The position numbers and the translations under genes are program-made. This document shows positions 9,791 through 21,144 of a stretch of 64,000 nucleotides of DNA, piece by piece; within the stretch, counting starts at the first letter, position 1, and each line of letters opens with the position of its first letter. The notes under the pieces were generated by a model. That model had not been told where the DNA came from. It did no database searches and saw nothing but the letters and a program-made list of their open reading frames with translations. The DNA comes from Arion vulgaris (lineage: Eukaryota; Mollusca; Gastropoda; Stylommatophora; Arionidae). The stretch is taken from contig CM036756.1 of the NCBI GenBank assembly GCA_020796225.1, positions 64,471,644 through 64,535,643 of the forward strand, given 5' to 3'.

Positions 9791-11330
9791 GAGTCAGTTT
9801 ATAAACTGAATTGGGTCAGTAACATTAATTTTAACTTTGTTGTGTTGAAAGAAACCTGAGTCAGTTTATAAACTGAATTGGGTCAGTAACATTAATTTTA
9901 ACTTTGTTGTGTTGAAAGAAACCCGAGTCAGTTTATAAACTGAATTGGGTCAGTAACATTAATTTTAACTTTGTTGTGTTGAAAGGGACCCGAGTCAGTT
10001 TATAAACTGAATTGGGTCAGTAACATTAATTTTAACTTTGTTGTGTTGAAAGAAACCCGAGTCAGTTTATAAACTGCATTGTGTCAGTTACATTAATTTT
10101 AACCTTGTTGTGTTGAAAGGAACCCGAGTCAGTTTATAAACTGAATTGTGTCAGTTACATTAATTTTAACCTTGTTGTGTTGAAAGGAACCCGAGTCAGT
10201 TTATAAACTGAATTGGGTCAGTAACATTAATTTTAACTTTGTTGTGTTGAAAGGAACCTGAGTCAGTTTATAAACTGCATTGTGTCAGTTACATTAATTT
10301 TAACTTTGTTGTGTTGAAAGAAACCCGAGTCAGTTTATAAACTGCATTGTGTCAGTTACATTAATTTTAACTTTGTTGTGTTGAAGGACCAAGTCAGTTT
10401 ATAAACTGAATTGAAAGTCATTACATTAATTTAACTTTGTTGTGTTGAAAGGAACCCGAGTCAGTTTATAAACTGAATTGTGTCAGTTACATTAATTTTA
10501 ACTTTGTTGTGTTGAAAGGAACCTGAGTCAGTTTATAAACTGAATTGTGTCAGTTACATTAATTTTAACTTTGTTGTGTTGAAAGGAACCTGAGTCAGTT
10601 TATAAACTGAATTGTGTCAGTTACATTAATTTTAACTTTGTTGTGTTGAAAGGAACCCGAGTCAGTTTATAAACTGAATTGTGTCAGTTACATTAATTTT
10701 AACTTTGTTGTGTTGAAAGGAACCTGAGTCAGTTTATAAACTGAGTTGGGTCAGTTACATTAATTTTAACTTTGTTGTGTTGAAAGAACCGAGTCAGTTT
10801 ATAAACTGAATTGGGTCAGTTACATTAATTTTAACCTTGTTGTGTTGAAAGAAACCGAGTCAGTTTATAAACTGATTATGTCAGTTACATTAATTTTAAC
10901 TTTGTTGTGTTGAAAGGACCCGGTCAGTTTATAAACTGAATTGTGTCAGTTAACATTAATTTTAACTTGTTGTGTTGAAGAGGAACCTAGTCAGTTTATA
11001 AATATTTGTGTCAGTTACATTAATTTTAACTTTGTTGTGTTGAAAGACCGAGTCGTTTATAAACTGATTGTGTCATAACATTAATTTAACTTTTTTGTTG
11101 AAAGAACCTCAGTTATAAACTGATTGTGTCAGTTACTTAATTAACTTTGTGTTAAAACGCGTTGAATTGTGTCTCATATACTTTTTTGAACCTCTTAACT
11201 GATTGAACATATTCTTGTGTTTAAAGACCAGTCTAAATGTGTCATCATAATTTTACTTTTTGAAAACCAGCAATACTGTGTGCATTAATTTACTTGTGGT
11301 TAAGCCATTTATAAATTTTTTTTATTTAAG
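9791..11330. repeat. 67-bp satellite array, about 20 units, decaying at its right end
   Basis: Units start at 9791, 9858, 9925, 9992, 10059, 10126, 10193, 10260 and 10327, a constant 67-bp step. Each contains the perfect 14-bp palindrome cagtttataaactg followed by ttaattttaactttgttgtg. Units to about 10380 are near identical. After that, single-base and short deletions accumulate, and by 11100-11330 units are barely recognisable. Confidence 0.95.
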
Positions 11331-11929
11331 TTGTGATTTTGTACCTTTGTTATATGCACGTTAAACTCTTGTATTTGTAACTGATCTAACAGTGATTGAT
11401 GTTGAGTAAAATAGTGTACACAAAGAGACATGTTTCACAGTTTTATTATGGATGGTCAGAATCTCTAACTTGTCTTTTTCTAGTGTTCCATCCTCACATT
11501 TTCTCAAACTAGGTTGTGTCTATATTTATATTTTTAATGTTAAGACGTTGATGTTTGCATGATAAAAGGTAAAAGAGTTATCAAATTGGATGAGATCACA
11601 TGTCAATTTGTTTACCATTATAATCCAACTAGGAGTTCTTGATGAAGTTTAACGTTGCGATTCAAGTTGTTACAACATCTTGGACAATGTCACATGGATT
11701 GTTTCATCAGATCAAACTTATCATTTTATAATTATGATATCAAAGCTTTCTTTTAGCAATTGTCAAGTGTTGCTTTTCATAAAAATTTCAATTTGAATAT
11801 ATACAAGTAATTACAATTGTACGTGTTTTTATTGTTGGCAAATTACATATTTAGAAAAACTTTTTTTGTGATCAAATTAATGTTAGAATTTGTGTACTTT
11901 TTGTTTGTTTGCTCCACGCCAATCATCTG
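11331..11929. other. No recognisable gene
   Basis: AT-rich sequence after the satellite. No ORF, RNA gene or repeat-family match seen. Confidence 0.35.
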
Positions 11930-12190
11930 TTAAACCACTTTTTACTATTTGCGTCCTCTCTCAGCAAAGTTCATTTCAAGGTTTCTCTAGGGCATCCTTT
12001 CTTTCTTGAACCATTTGCTTCCCACTCCAATGCCTCCTTTGTTAATCTTTGATAATTTCTTCTCAGAGTATGCCCAACATATCTCTATCTTCTATTTCTT
12101 ATAACAGCATTTGTAGTTGACCAGACATTTCTCTAATTTCATCATTTCTCCTGAATTCCTCCCATTATATGTTTATTATTTTTCGCATAC
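11930..12190 (-). pseudogene. LINE C-terminal fragment
   Basis: On the minus strand this is a decayed copy of the LINE region at 2390-2640: the same order of a RKIIN block, SGQL, an R-R-x-R-x-V-G-H block and a G-x-x-x-x-x-R-E-T-L-K block in different frames. Stops throughout. Confidence 0.5.
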
Positions 12191-12239
12191 ATGTATAGTG
12201 TAAATAGTGTTTAGTCTGTTGTGCCAATCTTGTGACTGT

Positions 12240-12840
12240 AGTGTAGATGGTGTTTATCATTGCTGTTGTTGAATATTGTGATTGTAATAGTATAGATGGT
12301 GTTTAACTCAGTTGTTCTTATATTGTAACTATAAGGTTGTAGATGGTGTAAGTCAGTTGTTCTTATATACATTTGTAACTAGTTTTAGAAATGTAATGGT
12401 GTTTAAGTCAGTTGTTCTTATATTGTAGCTAGTGTAGATGGTGTTTTATTGCTTATTGTTGTTAGATTGTTGTTGAAACTTGTAATTTAGTGTAGATGGT
12501 GTTTAAGTCAGTTGTTCTTATATTGTAGCTAGTGTAGATGGTGTTTAAGTCAGTTGTTCTTATATTGTAACTAGTGTAGATGGTGTTTAAGTCAGTTGTT
12601 CTTATATTGTGGTCTAAGTGTAGATGGTGTTTAAGTCAGTTGTTCTTATATTGCAACTAGTGTAAATGGGGTTTAAATCAGTTGTTCTTAAATTGCAACT
12701 AGTGTAGATGGTGTTTAAGTTGGTTGTTCCAGTCTTATAATTGTAGTATAAATGGTATTTCAGTCAGTTGGTCTGTTGTGACAGTCTCGTAATTCAAGTA
12801 TAGATGGTGTTTCAGTCTGTTGTACCTTGTATGTAACAGG
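12240..12840. repeat. 42-bp tandem array
   Basis: Units of about 42 bp built on gtgtagatggtgtttaagtc and agttgttcttatattgtaac. The core (about 12480-12720) is regular; the flanks (12240-12480, 12720-12840) are diverged. Confidence 0.85.
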
Positions 12841-13384
12841 AAAACGAACGTCTAGTACTTTCTTATATAGTTGATGAGAGGCATATTTTTGTTGTAAAAT
12901 GACCTGAATTGCCTACATCCAATGTCGATCTGAGGGTTGCTTTTATAGCTGGTTTGACTAATTTCAATCTTATTTTAGCTGTATAAGAGCACTTTGATCA
13001 TACAAACATGAAAAAATAGTTAACTTGTTTTAGCCATCTGACCATTATCAAAGAAACGCTACTTCGTGCAACAAACACAGCAGACTACTTTTAATGAATA
13101 ATGTCCCTTGATCTGTGTTATGAATTTTGTAGTGACACAGAAAGAACAACAGAACTTTAGGAAAGAAGGCGATAAGAAAACCACGATAAAAGACTTTAGA
13201 AGGCATAGCAGAATCCTGTCAGAAAGCAAAAATAACTATCATCCAAGCCACTAGAGCAGCACAAGAAAAAAAAGAAAACCACAACACTGGGCAACAACAC
13301 TGTAGCATTGTGACAACAGAAGAAGAAGAAGAAGAAAGAACGTATTCTTTGAACACAACCATATCGATCACTTGCGATCACATG
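12841..13384. other. No recognisable gene
   Basis: Nothing recognised apart from a short (gaa)n run at about 13318-13338. Confidence 0.35.
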
Positions 13385-13610
13385 CTTTGTGATTTATATG
13401 TGATCTGAGTCTAAGAGCGATTTTATGTTGTCCAGAATGCACTTACAAGTAGGCCAGCACATCCGAGCGACGCTTTTTATCTACTAGTGGAGCTCCCCTG
13501 CCTTAATCGCCTCTTACGACATGCCTTGTAGGTTGCGGTGTGACTATTATTAGCTCCCCTTGGGAGCCCCAGCAACACACGACCGAAAAGAAAGTACAAG
13601 ATTAATCTAC
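13385..13610 (-). mobile_element. Family F repeat copy 2
   Basis: Reverse copy: gcacttacaagtaggccagc, cgacatgccttgtagg, and the left terminus of the family at gggagccccagcaacacac. Confidence 0.65.
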
Positions 13611-13654
13611 ATATTTTGCTTGTGCTATTTATTTTAACTTTACTAATGTCATTA

Positions 13655-13910
13655 AAAGGGTTTAAAAGCCGAAGGATTGATTCATCGCATCGGGTTTACC
13701 CCATACGGCTCAGTCCATCTCTGCAGAAATGGCACGCCACCTGCCGAGAGTATTGCACAAAGCACGAACTCCGTAGCTCCAGCAACAATCCTAGGAGTCT
13801 CTGGAAAAACTGCACTCGTGAACAGAATGGCGCGGTTCAGACTCGAACCCACGACCTTCGACTCACAAGGCAAAAGGCTTAACCACTTAGCCACAAAGAC
13901 CCCCAACTAA
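13655..13910 (-). mobile_element. SINE family B copy 2
   Basis: Minus-strand copy of the 2884-3135 element, high similarity over the full length. B-box complement ttcagactcgaacccacga near 13836 and A-box complement ccacttagccacaaagac near 13884. Confidence 0.75.
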
Positions 13911-14040
13911 TGTCACTTGTTCTTGCAAACATATATGTAGCTGATAATAGCGTAAATCTTAGGTGATGTTGGACCCTTTTTCTAGCTTGTGTACAACTCC
14001 GTACAACCATTTTCACATTTTATTCCTGTTACAAAGCATG

Positions 14041-14206
14041 CAGTGGTGGCTCGTCATTAAGGGCCAGTGGGGCAGGGCCCCACCAAAAATAAGGTGTAAC
14101 CTGTATTTATTATTTTATACATTAAAATATATCCTAACCGAAACCATGATTTTTTCGAACATTTCTGTCTGGCCCCACCAACAAAAATAATCACTAGCCG
14201 CCACTG
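14041..14206. mobile_element. hAT-like MITE copy 2
   Basis: A 166-bp element from cagtggtggctcg to agccgccactg with a perfect 8-bp target duplication aaagcatg (14033-14040 and 14207-14214). Internal ggccccaccaacaaaaat is shared with the copy at 7850-8004. Too short for a transposase. Confidence 0.85.
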
Positions 14207-14344
14207 AAAGCATGTAATGTTAACTGGTCATCCTAGCTCTGTGTATATATAGATATGTGTCTGCCAAGTAAAGTTCGTTCATTATTCATTTGAGGATCAT
14301 CTTCATCAGACATGTCTATTATTTCTCCGATCTCCTCCCAAGCA

Positions 14345-14610
14345 AGTAAGGGTTGGTGGCGTCTGTTGGTTAGGGGGTTGTGACTCGGTCTATTAACCCC
14401 GACATTCTGGGTTCGTATAACGCTGCGGACAATTTGGTTGCAAATTGTTTCGCGTGGATTTTACATAAGGACGATGGCACCACCCGTTCAGAAAGCAATG
14501 GCAAACTACTGAACGTAATAATGCCTAGAAAAATTACAAACAGCGTTAAAAGCTGGGGTTGATTAGCAAAGTCCTGTAAAGGATATGCAATTAACTTTTT
14601 TATAGACAAG
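14345..14610 (+). mobile_element. Repeat family G copy 2, longest copy
   Basis: Head tggcgtctgttggttagggg and attctgggttcgtataacgc look tRNA-like (A/B-box-like). Body as in the partial copy at 8150-8290. Probably a SINE. Confidence 0.65.
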
Positions 14611-14624
14611 TGAGGAGTCTTTTT

Positions 14625-14795
14625 GTGATGGTGTATAATTATGGTGCGGGAAGGGTCGATGAACAAATGTGACGAAAGTACGAGCTAGTCAGAACTGGTT
14701 TAAATAGTAAATAGACAAATCGAAATTCGTGTCTGGTAACTTTTGATTTGTCAATGGGGCTACTTTTATCTTGAAGACCCTTATTTCAATGTGTT
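14625..14795. mobile_element. MITE family 1, left-truncated copy
   Basis: Matches the internal and right parts of the family (gggaagggtcgatgaacaaa, tcagaactggtttaaatag, caatggggctacttttatc) but lacks the left TIR. Confidence 0.65.
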
Positions 14796-14999
14796 TAAAC
14801 TAACAACTACCGTTCTGTGTTGGTTGATGTATCTACTGGTGTTTCTCTCATGGTTTTCCCCGTCTTGCCGCACCTATCGGTATGCATAACTTGCGCAACT
14901 GAGATAGAGAATACTCTTTTTATCTTGGTTAAAATCTTCAGATCGTAAGCTAAAAGATGTTACTGTCATACACTATTTTGCTCCTCCTACCTACTCAGC

Positions 15000-15235
15000 G
15001 TGATTTGTAATGGTAAGCGTTCCTATCGACTCGAACTCGAGAGAGTTGTGGGTTCAATCCCATACTCGACGTTTCACACGCGGGGAAAGGATTTGGCCAT
15101 CATATCTCCCGCATACTGGAAGTAAGAAATAGGAAATGATGAACACTTTATACCCCAAGGTATGAAAAGGCTACTGGAAATTATGTATATGACTTGCTTA
15201 GCGCACTACGAGCATTATATAATCTTATCTTAACC
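15000..15235 (+). mobile_element. SINE-like repeat family I copy 1
   Basis: tRNA-like B box gtgggttcaatccca near 15049, body accccaaggtatgaaaaggc. Copies at 24610-24840 (plus), 31110-31350 (minus) and 34880-35065 (minus). Confidence 0.65.
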
Positions 15236-15239
15236 ACAT

Positions 15240-16130
15240 TTGCCGTGAAGCGCAGTGGGGAGAGTTAGTTTATATCTTGTGCCAGGTGTGTTGCGCTTGA
15301 CGTTGTCAGTCCATGCTTTCGCAGGGATTTTGAGATGTTATCTATCCATCGTGTTCTTGGCCTGCCTCATGCTCTGCGCCCTGAGTGTCGATTATTGTAG
15401 GCACGTGATGGTAGTAAATGTGGTTCCATTCTCATTAGATGACCGAACCACTGGATTCTTTGCTTCTCGATGTACTGTATGCATGGTATAGTACCAACGA
15501 TGCTTCTGATATTCTCGTTTCTCACTCTATCTCTCCTTGTGTAACGTTGACAGCTTTTCGTAGACTGATATGATCACATAACGATTATTGATTCATCTGA
15601 AGATACTTCTTATTCTCTTTCACCATTTACTTCTTTATAGAAATGTGGGGAGGAACGTAGTGATCTTGTGTGTGCTTGTTGTAAGACACTTTGTAAGCTG
15701 ATACTCATTTTCGTAAGGCTCTTCTTGATGCCATCGATCCATCTTTTGCGTGGTCTTCCTCTTGCTTTGTACTAATTATCAGGCTCACTTGTCATCTACG
15801 CACACACAGACAAACATAGCGCAACTACATTCCCTTGGATGAAAATTTGTGTGGTCATCATCACCGGTGATGGACGAGCATCACTAATTATACTTTTTCT
15901 GTGTTTCTCTCTGTGGTAGGCGATGCCAGGGCATTCTTGTCAGGTGTTCAAGCCATTTAATCTGTTGTTCTTTTATGAATTGCATAACTGGTTTCACATC
16001 CAGTCTTCTTCTGATTTCTTCATTTCTGATTTTGTCTCTTATTGTCACACCTGCAGCTCTTCTAAAGATACTATGCTAGTAATAGTTTGTTTCATTATTT
16101 ACCTTCATGTTTATTGAATTTGGTATCTTT
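15240..16130 (-). pseudogene. LINE C-terminal debris
   Basis: Minus-strand blocks in order: RDKIRNEEIRRRLDVKP and EQQIKWLEHLTRMP (about 16060-15920, well preserved), then ARGRPRKRWIDGIKKSLTK (about 15775-15700), then a second RTRWIDNISKSLRKHGLTT-like block (about 15390-15290) in broken frames. These are the conserved end of an endonuclease-type LINE polyprotein. Two elements may be involved. Confidence 0.6.
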
Positions 16131-16144
16131 TTTGTTGTCCATAA

Positions 16145-16310
16145 AGTCTTTACTTCCTAGTGCTTTTCCTGATACTCAATTGAGGCTGGGTCGATCTAAG
16201 AACCGTTAGGATAGGAAAAACATTCCCCACCCATTATGGAATTGGACCCTGACCATTAGCTTAAGAAGTGAGTTCACTAACAACTGAGCTACTGCAGCTC
16301 TCTTCGTGTA
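16145..16310 (-). mobile_element. SINE family D copy 1, partial
   Basis: Contains the reverse of the family D body (caattgaggctgggtcgat) and the head complement agtgagttcactaacaactg. The complete copy is at 50565-50840. Confidence 0.6.
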
Positions 16311-16822
16311 ACAATAGCAGTAAAAAAAAACATACTTAATAAGTCTAACATTTTTCTTTTTTTTCTATTGAAAAGAAGAAAATACACACACAATGTAATC
16401 CATTTGTCTGAATGTATTCATCGCTTGATATGAGGTATTGATCGGTTTTACCAGTGCTATATATAGAAGCATGTTCATCTTGGAAATTTTCTGTTGAGTT
16501 ATAACATACCAGTGAATCATCATCGACATCTGTGGTTTAACTGGTTGATAAAGTACCAAGCATAGCACATATGTATATACCGTTGTTGATTTATTTCTGT
16601 CTTTTCAGCGAATAAACGTGTTGTATATTAGGACTTTATTGCTTGTGTATCAGTGTGATAACTTCTGGTGATATATTCGGAATTAGAAGTAATCACTTGT
16701 TGAATTTTGTTGTGATAATACTGTGAAGAATATTGCTAATTTAGAGGGTTCAGTTTAGTAAAGTACTGTGTTAGTATGTAGGATACACGTGGCAGTGAGC
16801 AAATGAGATTCCGACGCGTCCA
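16311..16822. other. No recognisable gene
   Basis: AT-rich sequence upstream of the 140-codon ORF. No repeat match seen. Confidence 0.3.
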
Positions 16823-17245
16823 ATGTTTGATTCCGAGCTGCTTCTTTCAGCATATCTGCTATGTTGTTTGTTGTTAATGTTTCACGAAAGATTCATATGC
16901 TTACATTCACAGCCAACTATAAACGCACACGGCCAGTGGACTCAGGTAAAAATTATAGGAAATATGACCCGAACCGTCGTGGGACCTCGCATTCCAGTAT
17001 TGTTGTATATAGACGAATTCATTTTAAAACAAGATAACATGCTAAATCAAGGTTATATTATGCAACAAGTTAAGTTTAACAATAAGGAATATCATTATTA
17101 TGAATATTTTTCACCAATATATAACCATAGACCCACAGAATTTAGTAAAATTGCGAAAAAGCTTGCAGTGTTCTATCAAACATATATAAATTCCAGCCTC
17201 CCAACTGAATCTAGGTCAGGGTTCCCCGTCAGTTGTGAGGCCTAG
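16823..17245 (+). CDS. Orphan ORF, possible secreted or membrane-anchored protein
   Basis: I do not recognise this protein. It is a 140-codon frame starting MFDSELLLSAYLLCCLLLMF; residues 7-20 are strongly hydrophobic and could be a signal peptide or anchor. The rest is mixed and protein-like (VVGPRIPVLLYIDEFILKQD, then a Tyr-rich KEYHYYEYF stretch) with N-glycosylation-type NMT and NSS sites and no low-complexity bias. It overlaps no repeat family I could see. There is a consensus donor-like tcag|gtaaaa at about 16944, so it might instead be a first exon ending after about 41 codons. The frame could also be chance: a 420-bp ORF is not rare in 64 kb. Its neighbours are LINE fragments. No regulatory signals are evident. 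Confidence 0.22.
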   Translation: MFDSELLLSAYLLCCLLLMFHERFICLHSQPTINAHGQWTQVKIIGNMTRTVVGPRIPVLLYIDEFILKQDNMLNQGYIMQQVKFNNKEYHYYEYFSPIYNHRPTEFSKIAKKLAVFYQTYINSSLPTESRSGFPVSCEA

Positions 17246-17344
17246 TTATTTACAGTTGGCTGTGGGTAGGGTCTAAGAAAACCAGGCGTAATGAAGTCAA
17301 CCCTTGGACTTTAAACGCCTTCAGAGCTAAACACGATCCTCGGA

Positions 17345-17860
17345 GTATTAACACACTCATTCAAACACACAGTCATATAGTGAATCCCATAACACTGCAA
17401 TATAAGCAGAAACGAAGAGGCAGACAAGCTAGCAAAAGGCAGGAAGGCGACTGCCGCAGACTGATTACGAAATCAGCTACGAGGAGGCTAAAACAACCAT
17501 TGGATGGCGATATAGAGAGAAGTGGTGGCAAGACCTCCCTCAATACAGAGCCAAAGATGGGTACTATGTCCCGTAGCAAACAAGTTGTGATATTTCACCT
17601 CCGTACCGGTCATAACAGACTCCGGTCCAAACTTTACAACAAATTTAAAATTGTAACTAGCCTGTGCCACTGCGAGAAAGCGGACATGACGGCAGAGCAC
17701 CTACTGCAAGACCTGCCCACCTGCTTGCAGGCCTGAGAAACGAAACCTGGCTGGAAAATACCGAGCTAAATGCGAAGCTGTACGAGTCCTAAAACAGCAG
17801 AATTTATGGGGAAATCTGCTACATCAGTCTAAGCGGTGATCGCGAGAGAGAGAAACGTCT
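17345..17860 (+). pseudogene. LINE RNase H C-terminal fragment
   Basis: Near 17590-17720 the frame reads RTGHNRLRSKLYNKFKIVTS followed by CHCEKADMTAEHLLQDLP, the post-RNase H Cys/His block of a jockey-like LINE (a final Cys is replaced by Leu). Upstream, the GRRLPQTDYEISYEEAKTTI segment is in another frame, so at least one frameshift. The 3' end (cagtctaagcggtgatcgcgagagagaga) matches that of 37680-38360, so both are the same family. Confidence 0.7.
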
Positions 17861-18077
17861 TTTAAAATGACAATAGATTTTACAGTAAATGAATATCTAA
17901 AACGTATACATTCAACCAGAAACAGACATAACTATGAGATATGTGTTTGACAGAGGTTTGTTTACAAATAAATACCATTCATAACTAGCACATTATCAAA
18001 TAAATGAAGTATTGAGTCCGTCGAGTAAGCAAAATGCGCAAAAAAAGTCATTGTTTTCTGGAAGTTATAGTGCAAAA

Positions 18078-18310
18078 TGGAGCGTCTAGCCGAATGTGTT
18101 AGAGCGCGGCTTATTCGAGAGACCCGTGATCAATTCACGGTAAAGCCAGAATTTTTCTGTTGTAGGCATAAATAAAAACTCCTAACCTGAATAGTTTCGC
18201 GGCGACTGCTCTAGCCATGCGGCCATTAAATTCCTCAGGTTCACGTCCCACCTGTCTTACACCGCACTAAAAAGGGGTACTACAGCCAGTAAAGACCGTA
18301 TTTGTGTAAA
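18078..18310 (+). mobile_element. SINE family C copy 1
   Basis: tRNA-like head: ctagccgaatgtgttagagc (A box region) and gtgatcaattcac (B box region). Body: cataaataaaaactcctaac and gcggccattaaattcctcag. Copies at 33143-33375 and 62903-63125. Confidence 0.7.
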
Positions 18311-18759
18311 AATGCAAAAAGTGCTACATTATGCCAACATATATATTATTTATAATATAGAAGACAATCATTTAGATATTAGAATCGTCATCGTTGCACT
18401 TCTATAGATTTGCCTGCTAACAGATGTTACTACGAATTTGTGTTCTAGCTCGTCACAAGGATGAAGCGAACGCCGGATTTGCGGTGTCGGTACCACATCG
18501 TAGTACTTGTACGACCACAATGAGAAAAGGTACTGATCGTCGTAACCTGTTGATATAACATTTTTAAAAAGCAACATAACTAGCGGAATGAAGTTGTGAA
18601 GGTTCATCGTGGACTACTCCATCAGGCATGCGAGAGAGAGAGAGAGAGACATTCTCTCTGGTTATTGGTTACTGAACCAGCGTCATAGAACTCCGAACAA
18701 ACCCATAGGTGCTCAGTCTCCTCGACAGATATCGAAGGGTATGCATACTTATGGTTCCA
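18311..18759. other. No recognisable gene; short (GA)n run
   Basis: Only a (ga)n run at about 18630-18650 is notable. Confidence 0.3.
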
Positions 18760-19330
18760 GTGACTCGCTGGTTAAACACACTCCTCACTCTACCTCTAAG
18801 GCATCCATTTCTGCTTGTACAACGTGTAAATCCAAACTACTCAAGTAGCTGGATGAATTCAACTTCAGTTTTAACGTTTTCGTCCAACAGGAGGTCGACA
18901 ACAAATAGAAGAACATTCCCCTTATTCATCCTTAACTCTCGAGGGTTCGCTGCTGTCGATGCAAGCCTGACCGCTCTCTCATTGCTGAAAACACCCGTAT
19001 GCCCAGTACAGTAGACGACATCTTCTCATATCACAACTTGCCATTTTTAGCCTTTCAGAAGCAACGACTGCGAGTCAGACGCAACAACGTCGCCACTAAA
19101 TGGAGTTCCAGATAGATAATGCAGGGCAGCATTAACGACCTCAACCTTCATCCTCATACTGGAAGTAGTCCTGTATGCTTCACTCGGCAACGACCCTACC
19201 ATGTGCGATAGCCAGGAAACCACAGTCTTACTTGTCACTACGATCCTCAGACATATCGATATAAACAACATCATCATCCCTTGCATTATCTAATATCAGC
19301 TGCTTAATTGCGAGTACAACATTCTTTTAA
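18760..19330 (-). pseudogene. Decayed LINE RNase H domain
   Basis: The minus strand reads VVASDSQSLLLKG (second conserved strand of RNase H) near 19090-19050 and, after a frameshift, YCTGHTGVFSNERAVRLAST near 19015-18955. The latter is the final motif, but its catalytic D is replaced by V (ERAV for ERAD). It is inactive. Confidence 0.65.
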
Positions 19331-19819
19331 ATTGTCAAGATGAAAACAAGGAGTTTTTTTTTGCAAGGACCCCAGAGGAAGCAGCGGAAGCAAAGAATAT
19401 GGTCAACAAATAAACATCAGTAGAGAGAGAGAGAGAAGAAAGAGAAGAGAGAGAGAATATCTTATAATACTATATGCATCGCTTGCTGAGACAAAAAAAT
19501 ACATTTCAATAACAAAGATAACATGGAAGGATCAATCTATGCACTTAAGATCAGATAAGGGAGATTATCAAATACCATCCATGAGAACAAGATCGATAGC
19601 AAGGGAATTAGAACGAGCCATACAAAAATATGGCTTACATAATATTGGAAAACTTCATGAAAACCAATATAGACGCTGTCTACCAGGAACGAAGCAGTTG
19701 GATATATGTAGTTGACCACATTTATATGGGAGGACACACTAAATAATATGTGAATAGACAGTAAATAAACAGATAACTAAACCTTTAGTCCATAAAGATA
19801 TGGTTTAACAGGAGAATGC

Positions 19820-20016
19820 GCTCGCATGCTCAGCGTGTTTGTGGTTGACGACGGGTAACAAGCTCTGTAGTACGGGTTCAATTCCGCGAGCTGCGAAAGC
19901 CACATGTTCTCCAGATTTACGGTGTTTGTAAACCGAACCGAAGTGTTGCGATGTCCATGGACTCGAGCCGAAGAGCTGAAAGCTCAGTGCTTCTGGATTT
20001 TAAAACCACCAAAACC
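19820..20016 (+). mobile_element. SINE family A copy 3
   Basis: Family A head and body with a 10-bp duplication aggagaatgc at 19810-19819 and 20017-20026. Some internal deletions in the head. Confidence 0.8.
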
Positions 20017-20284
20017 AGGAGAATGCTAAATCCATGGACTGCTAAAATGACTAATGAGTATAAAGACGTCATGGTGCAGATTATTAATATAAACGAGGCA
20101 GTCGTAATTTTTGGTATTATGAAGAGATTTTAAACACATTGTGACAACCGGTAAAATCAATAGGAGATGATAGAGTGAAGAAATTCTGGATAATCTTGCT
20201 TTATGGTACTGAAGAGTATCAACATCTGAACATATAGTCAGCACCGAGGATAGACGTTTGTGGAGATCTATGATCCCCAACTGG

Positions 20285-20755
20285 GTGTCAAATTTTTTCC
20301 GATAGTGACGGCTCTCAGGTCGACCCAGCCTCAATTGGGTACCGGGAAAAGCACTGGGAAGTAAAGGCGGCCGGCGTGATGTTGACCACATCCCCATCGT
20401 GTGCCGACGATCAATGAAAATACCGCCCGAGTGGTTACCGGGGCCCAAATTTGGGGTGTAAAAAATAGAACCACTGTTACCTGCCACGCATGTCGTAAGA
20501 GGCGACTAAGGAGGTTTGGTTGAAATCGGATGCATGTGTCCTAAACGTGTAGAAGTCTTATGCGTTTAGGGGCCTACAAACCAATGTGCAACATATACAC
20601 GTTCTTGGCAAAGATCAAACATATCACAAAGAGTGATTTAAATTGGTCGTAAAGAACGAACGCAAAGAAGAAGAAGGATGAAAAATACGGACCTAACACC
20701 ATATTACCCTATATACCTCGTGGTATAAAAATGGTTCCATTACCTTTACTACACC
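20285..20755 (+). mobile_element. SINE family D copy 2, split by a nested element
   Basis: The left part (ctcaggtcgacccagcctca to aatgaaaatac at 20423) and right part (atgaaaaatacggacctaac at 20678 onward) are contiguous in the copy at 50565-50840. Between them sits the family F' element 20424-20677. The tRNA-like head is missing. Confidence 0.75.
20424..20677 (+). mobile_element. Family F' repeat, nested in SINE D
   Basis: A 254-bp element from cgcccgagtggttaccgggg to aacgcaaagaagaagaagg, inserted in SINE D with an 10-11-bp duplication (atgaaaatac / atgaaaaatac). A reverse copy is at 30437-30690. Confidence 0.75.
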
Positions 20756-21144
20756 AATCCGACATGGCACATCATGCTGTTGATATGTTCACCATATAAT
20801 CATATATTAGGCTATCGATCACCGGGATAATGTAATGCAGCTATTAAAATTCTTCATCGTTCAAGTATCGCATTTAAATGTTATTATATTTTGTTAACTA
20901 TGCAATATAGCGCTAGCGAGGGATTAAGTGTCATTGGTTTCGCAATTCAATAATTTAGAAAAACAAACTGCCATATCGAACTTGAGATAAGGAAATATAT
21001 ATCTTAGAATTGGGTTCGCGGAACTGGACAAAAAATATCCCCACAGATTCTACATATTGCCCATTGATTCACCACTTCAGACAAACAGGAGGATAATAGA
21101 AAACAACCGATAGCTCAGTTAATAGCATAGATCAGTATCAGTGT
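20756..21144. other. No recognisable gene
   Basis: AT-rich, nothing recognised. Confidence 0.3.
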
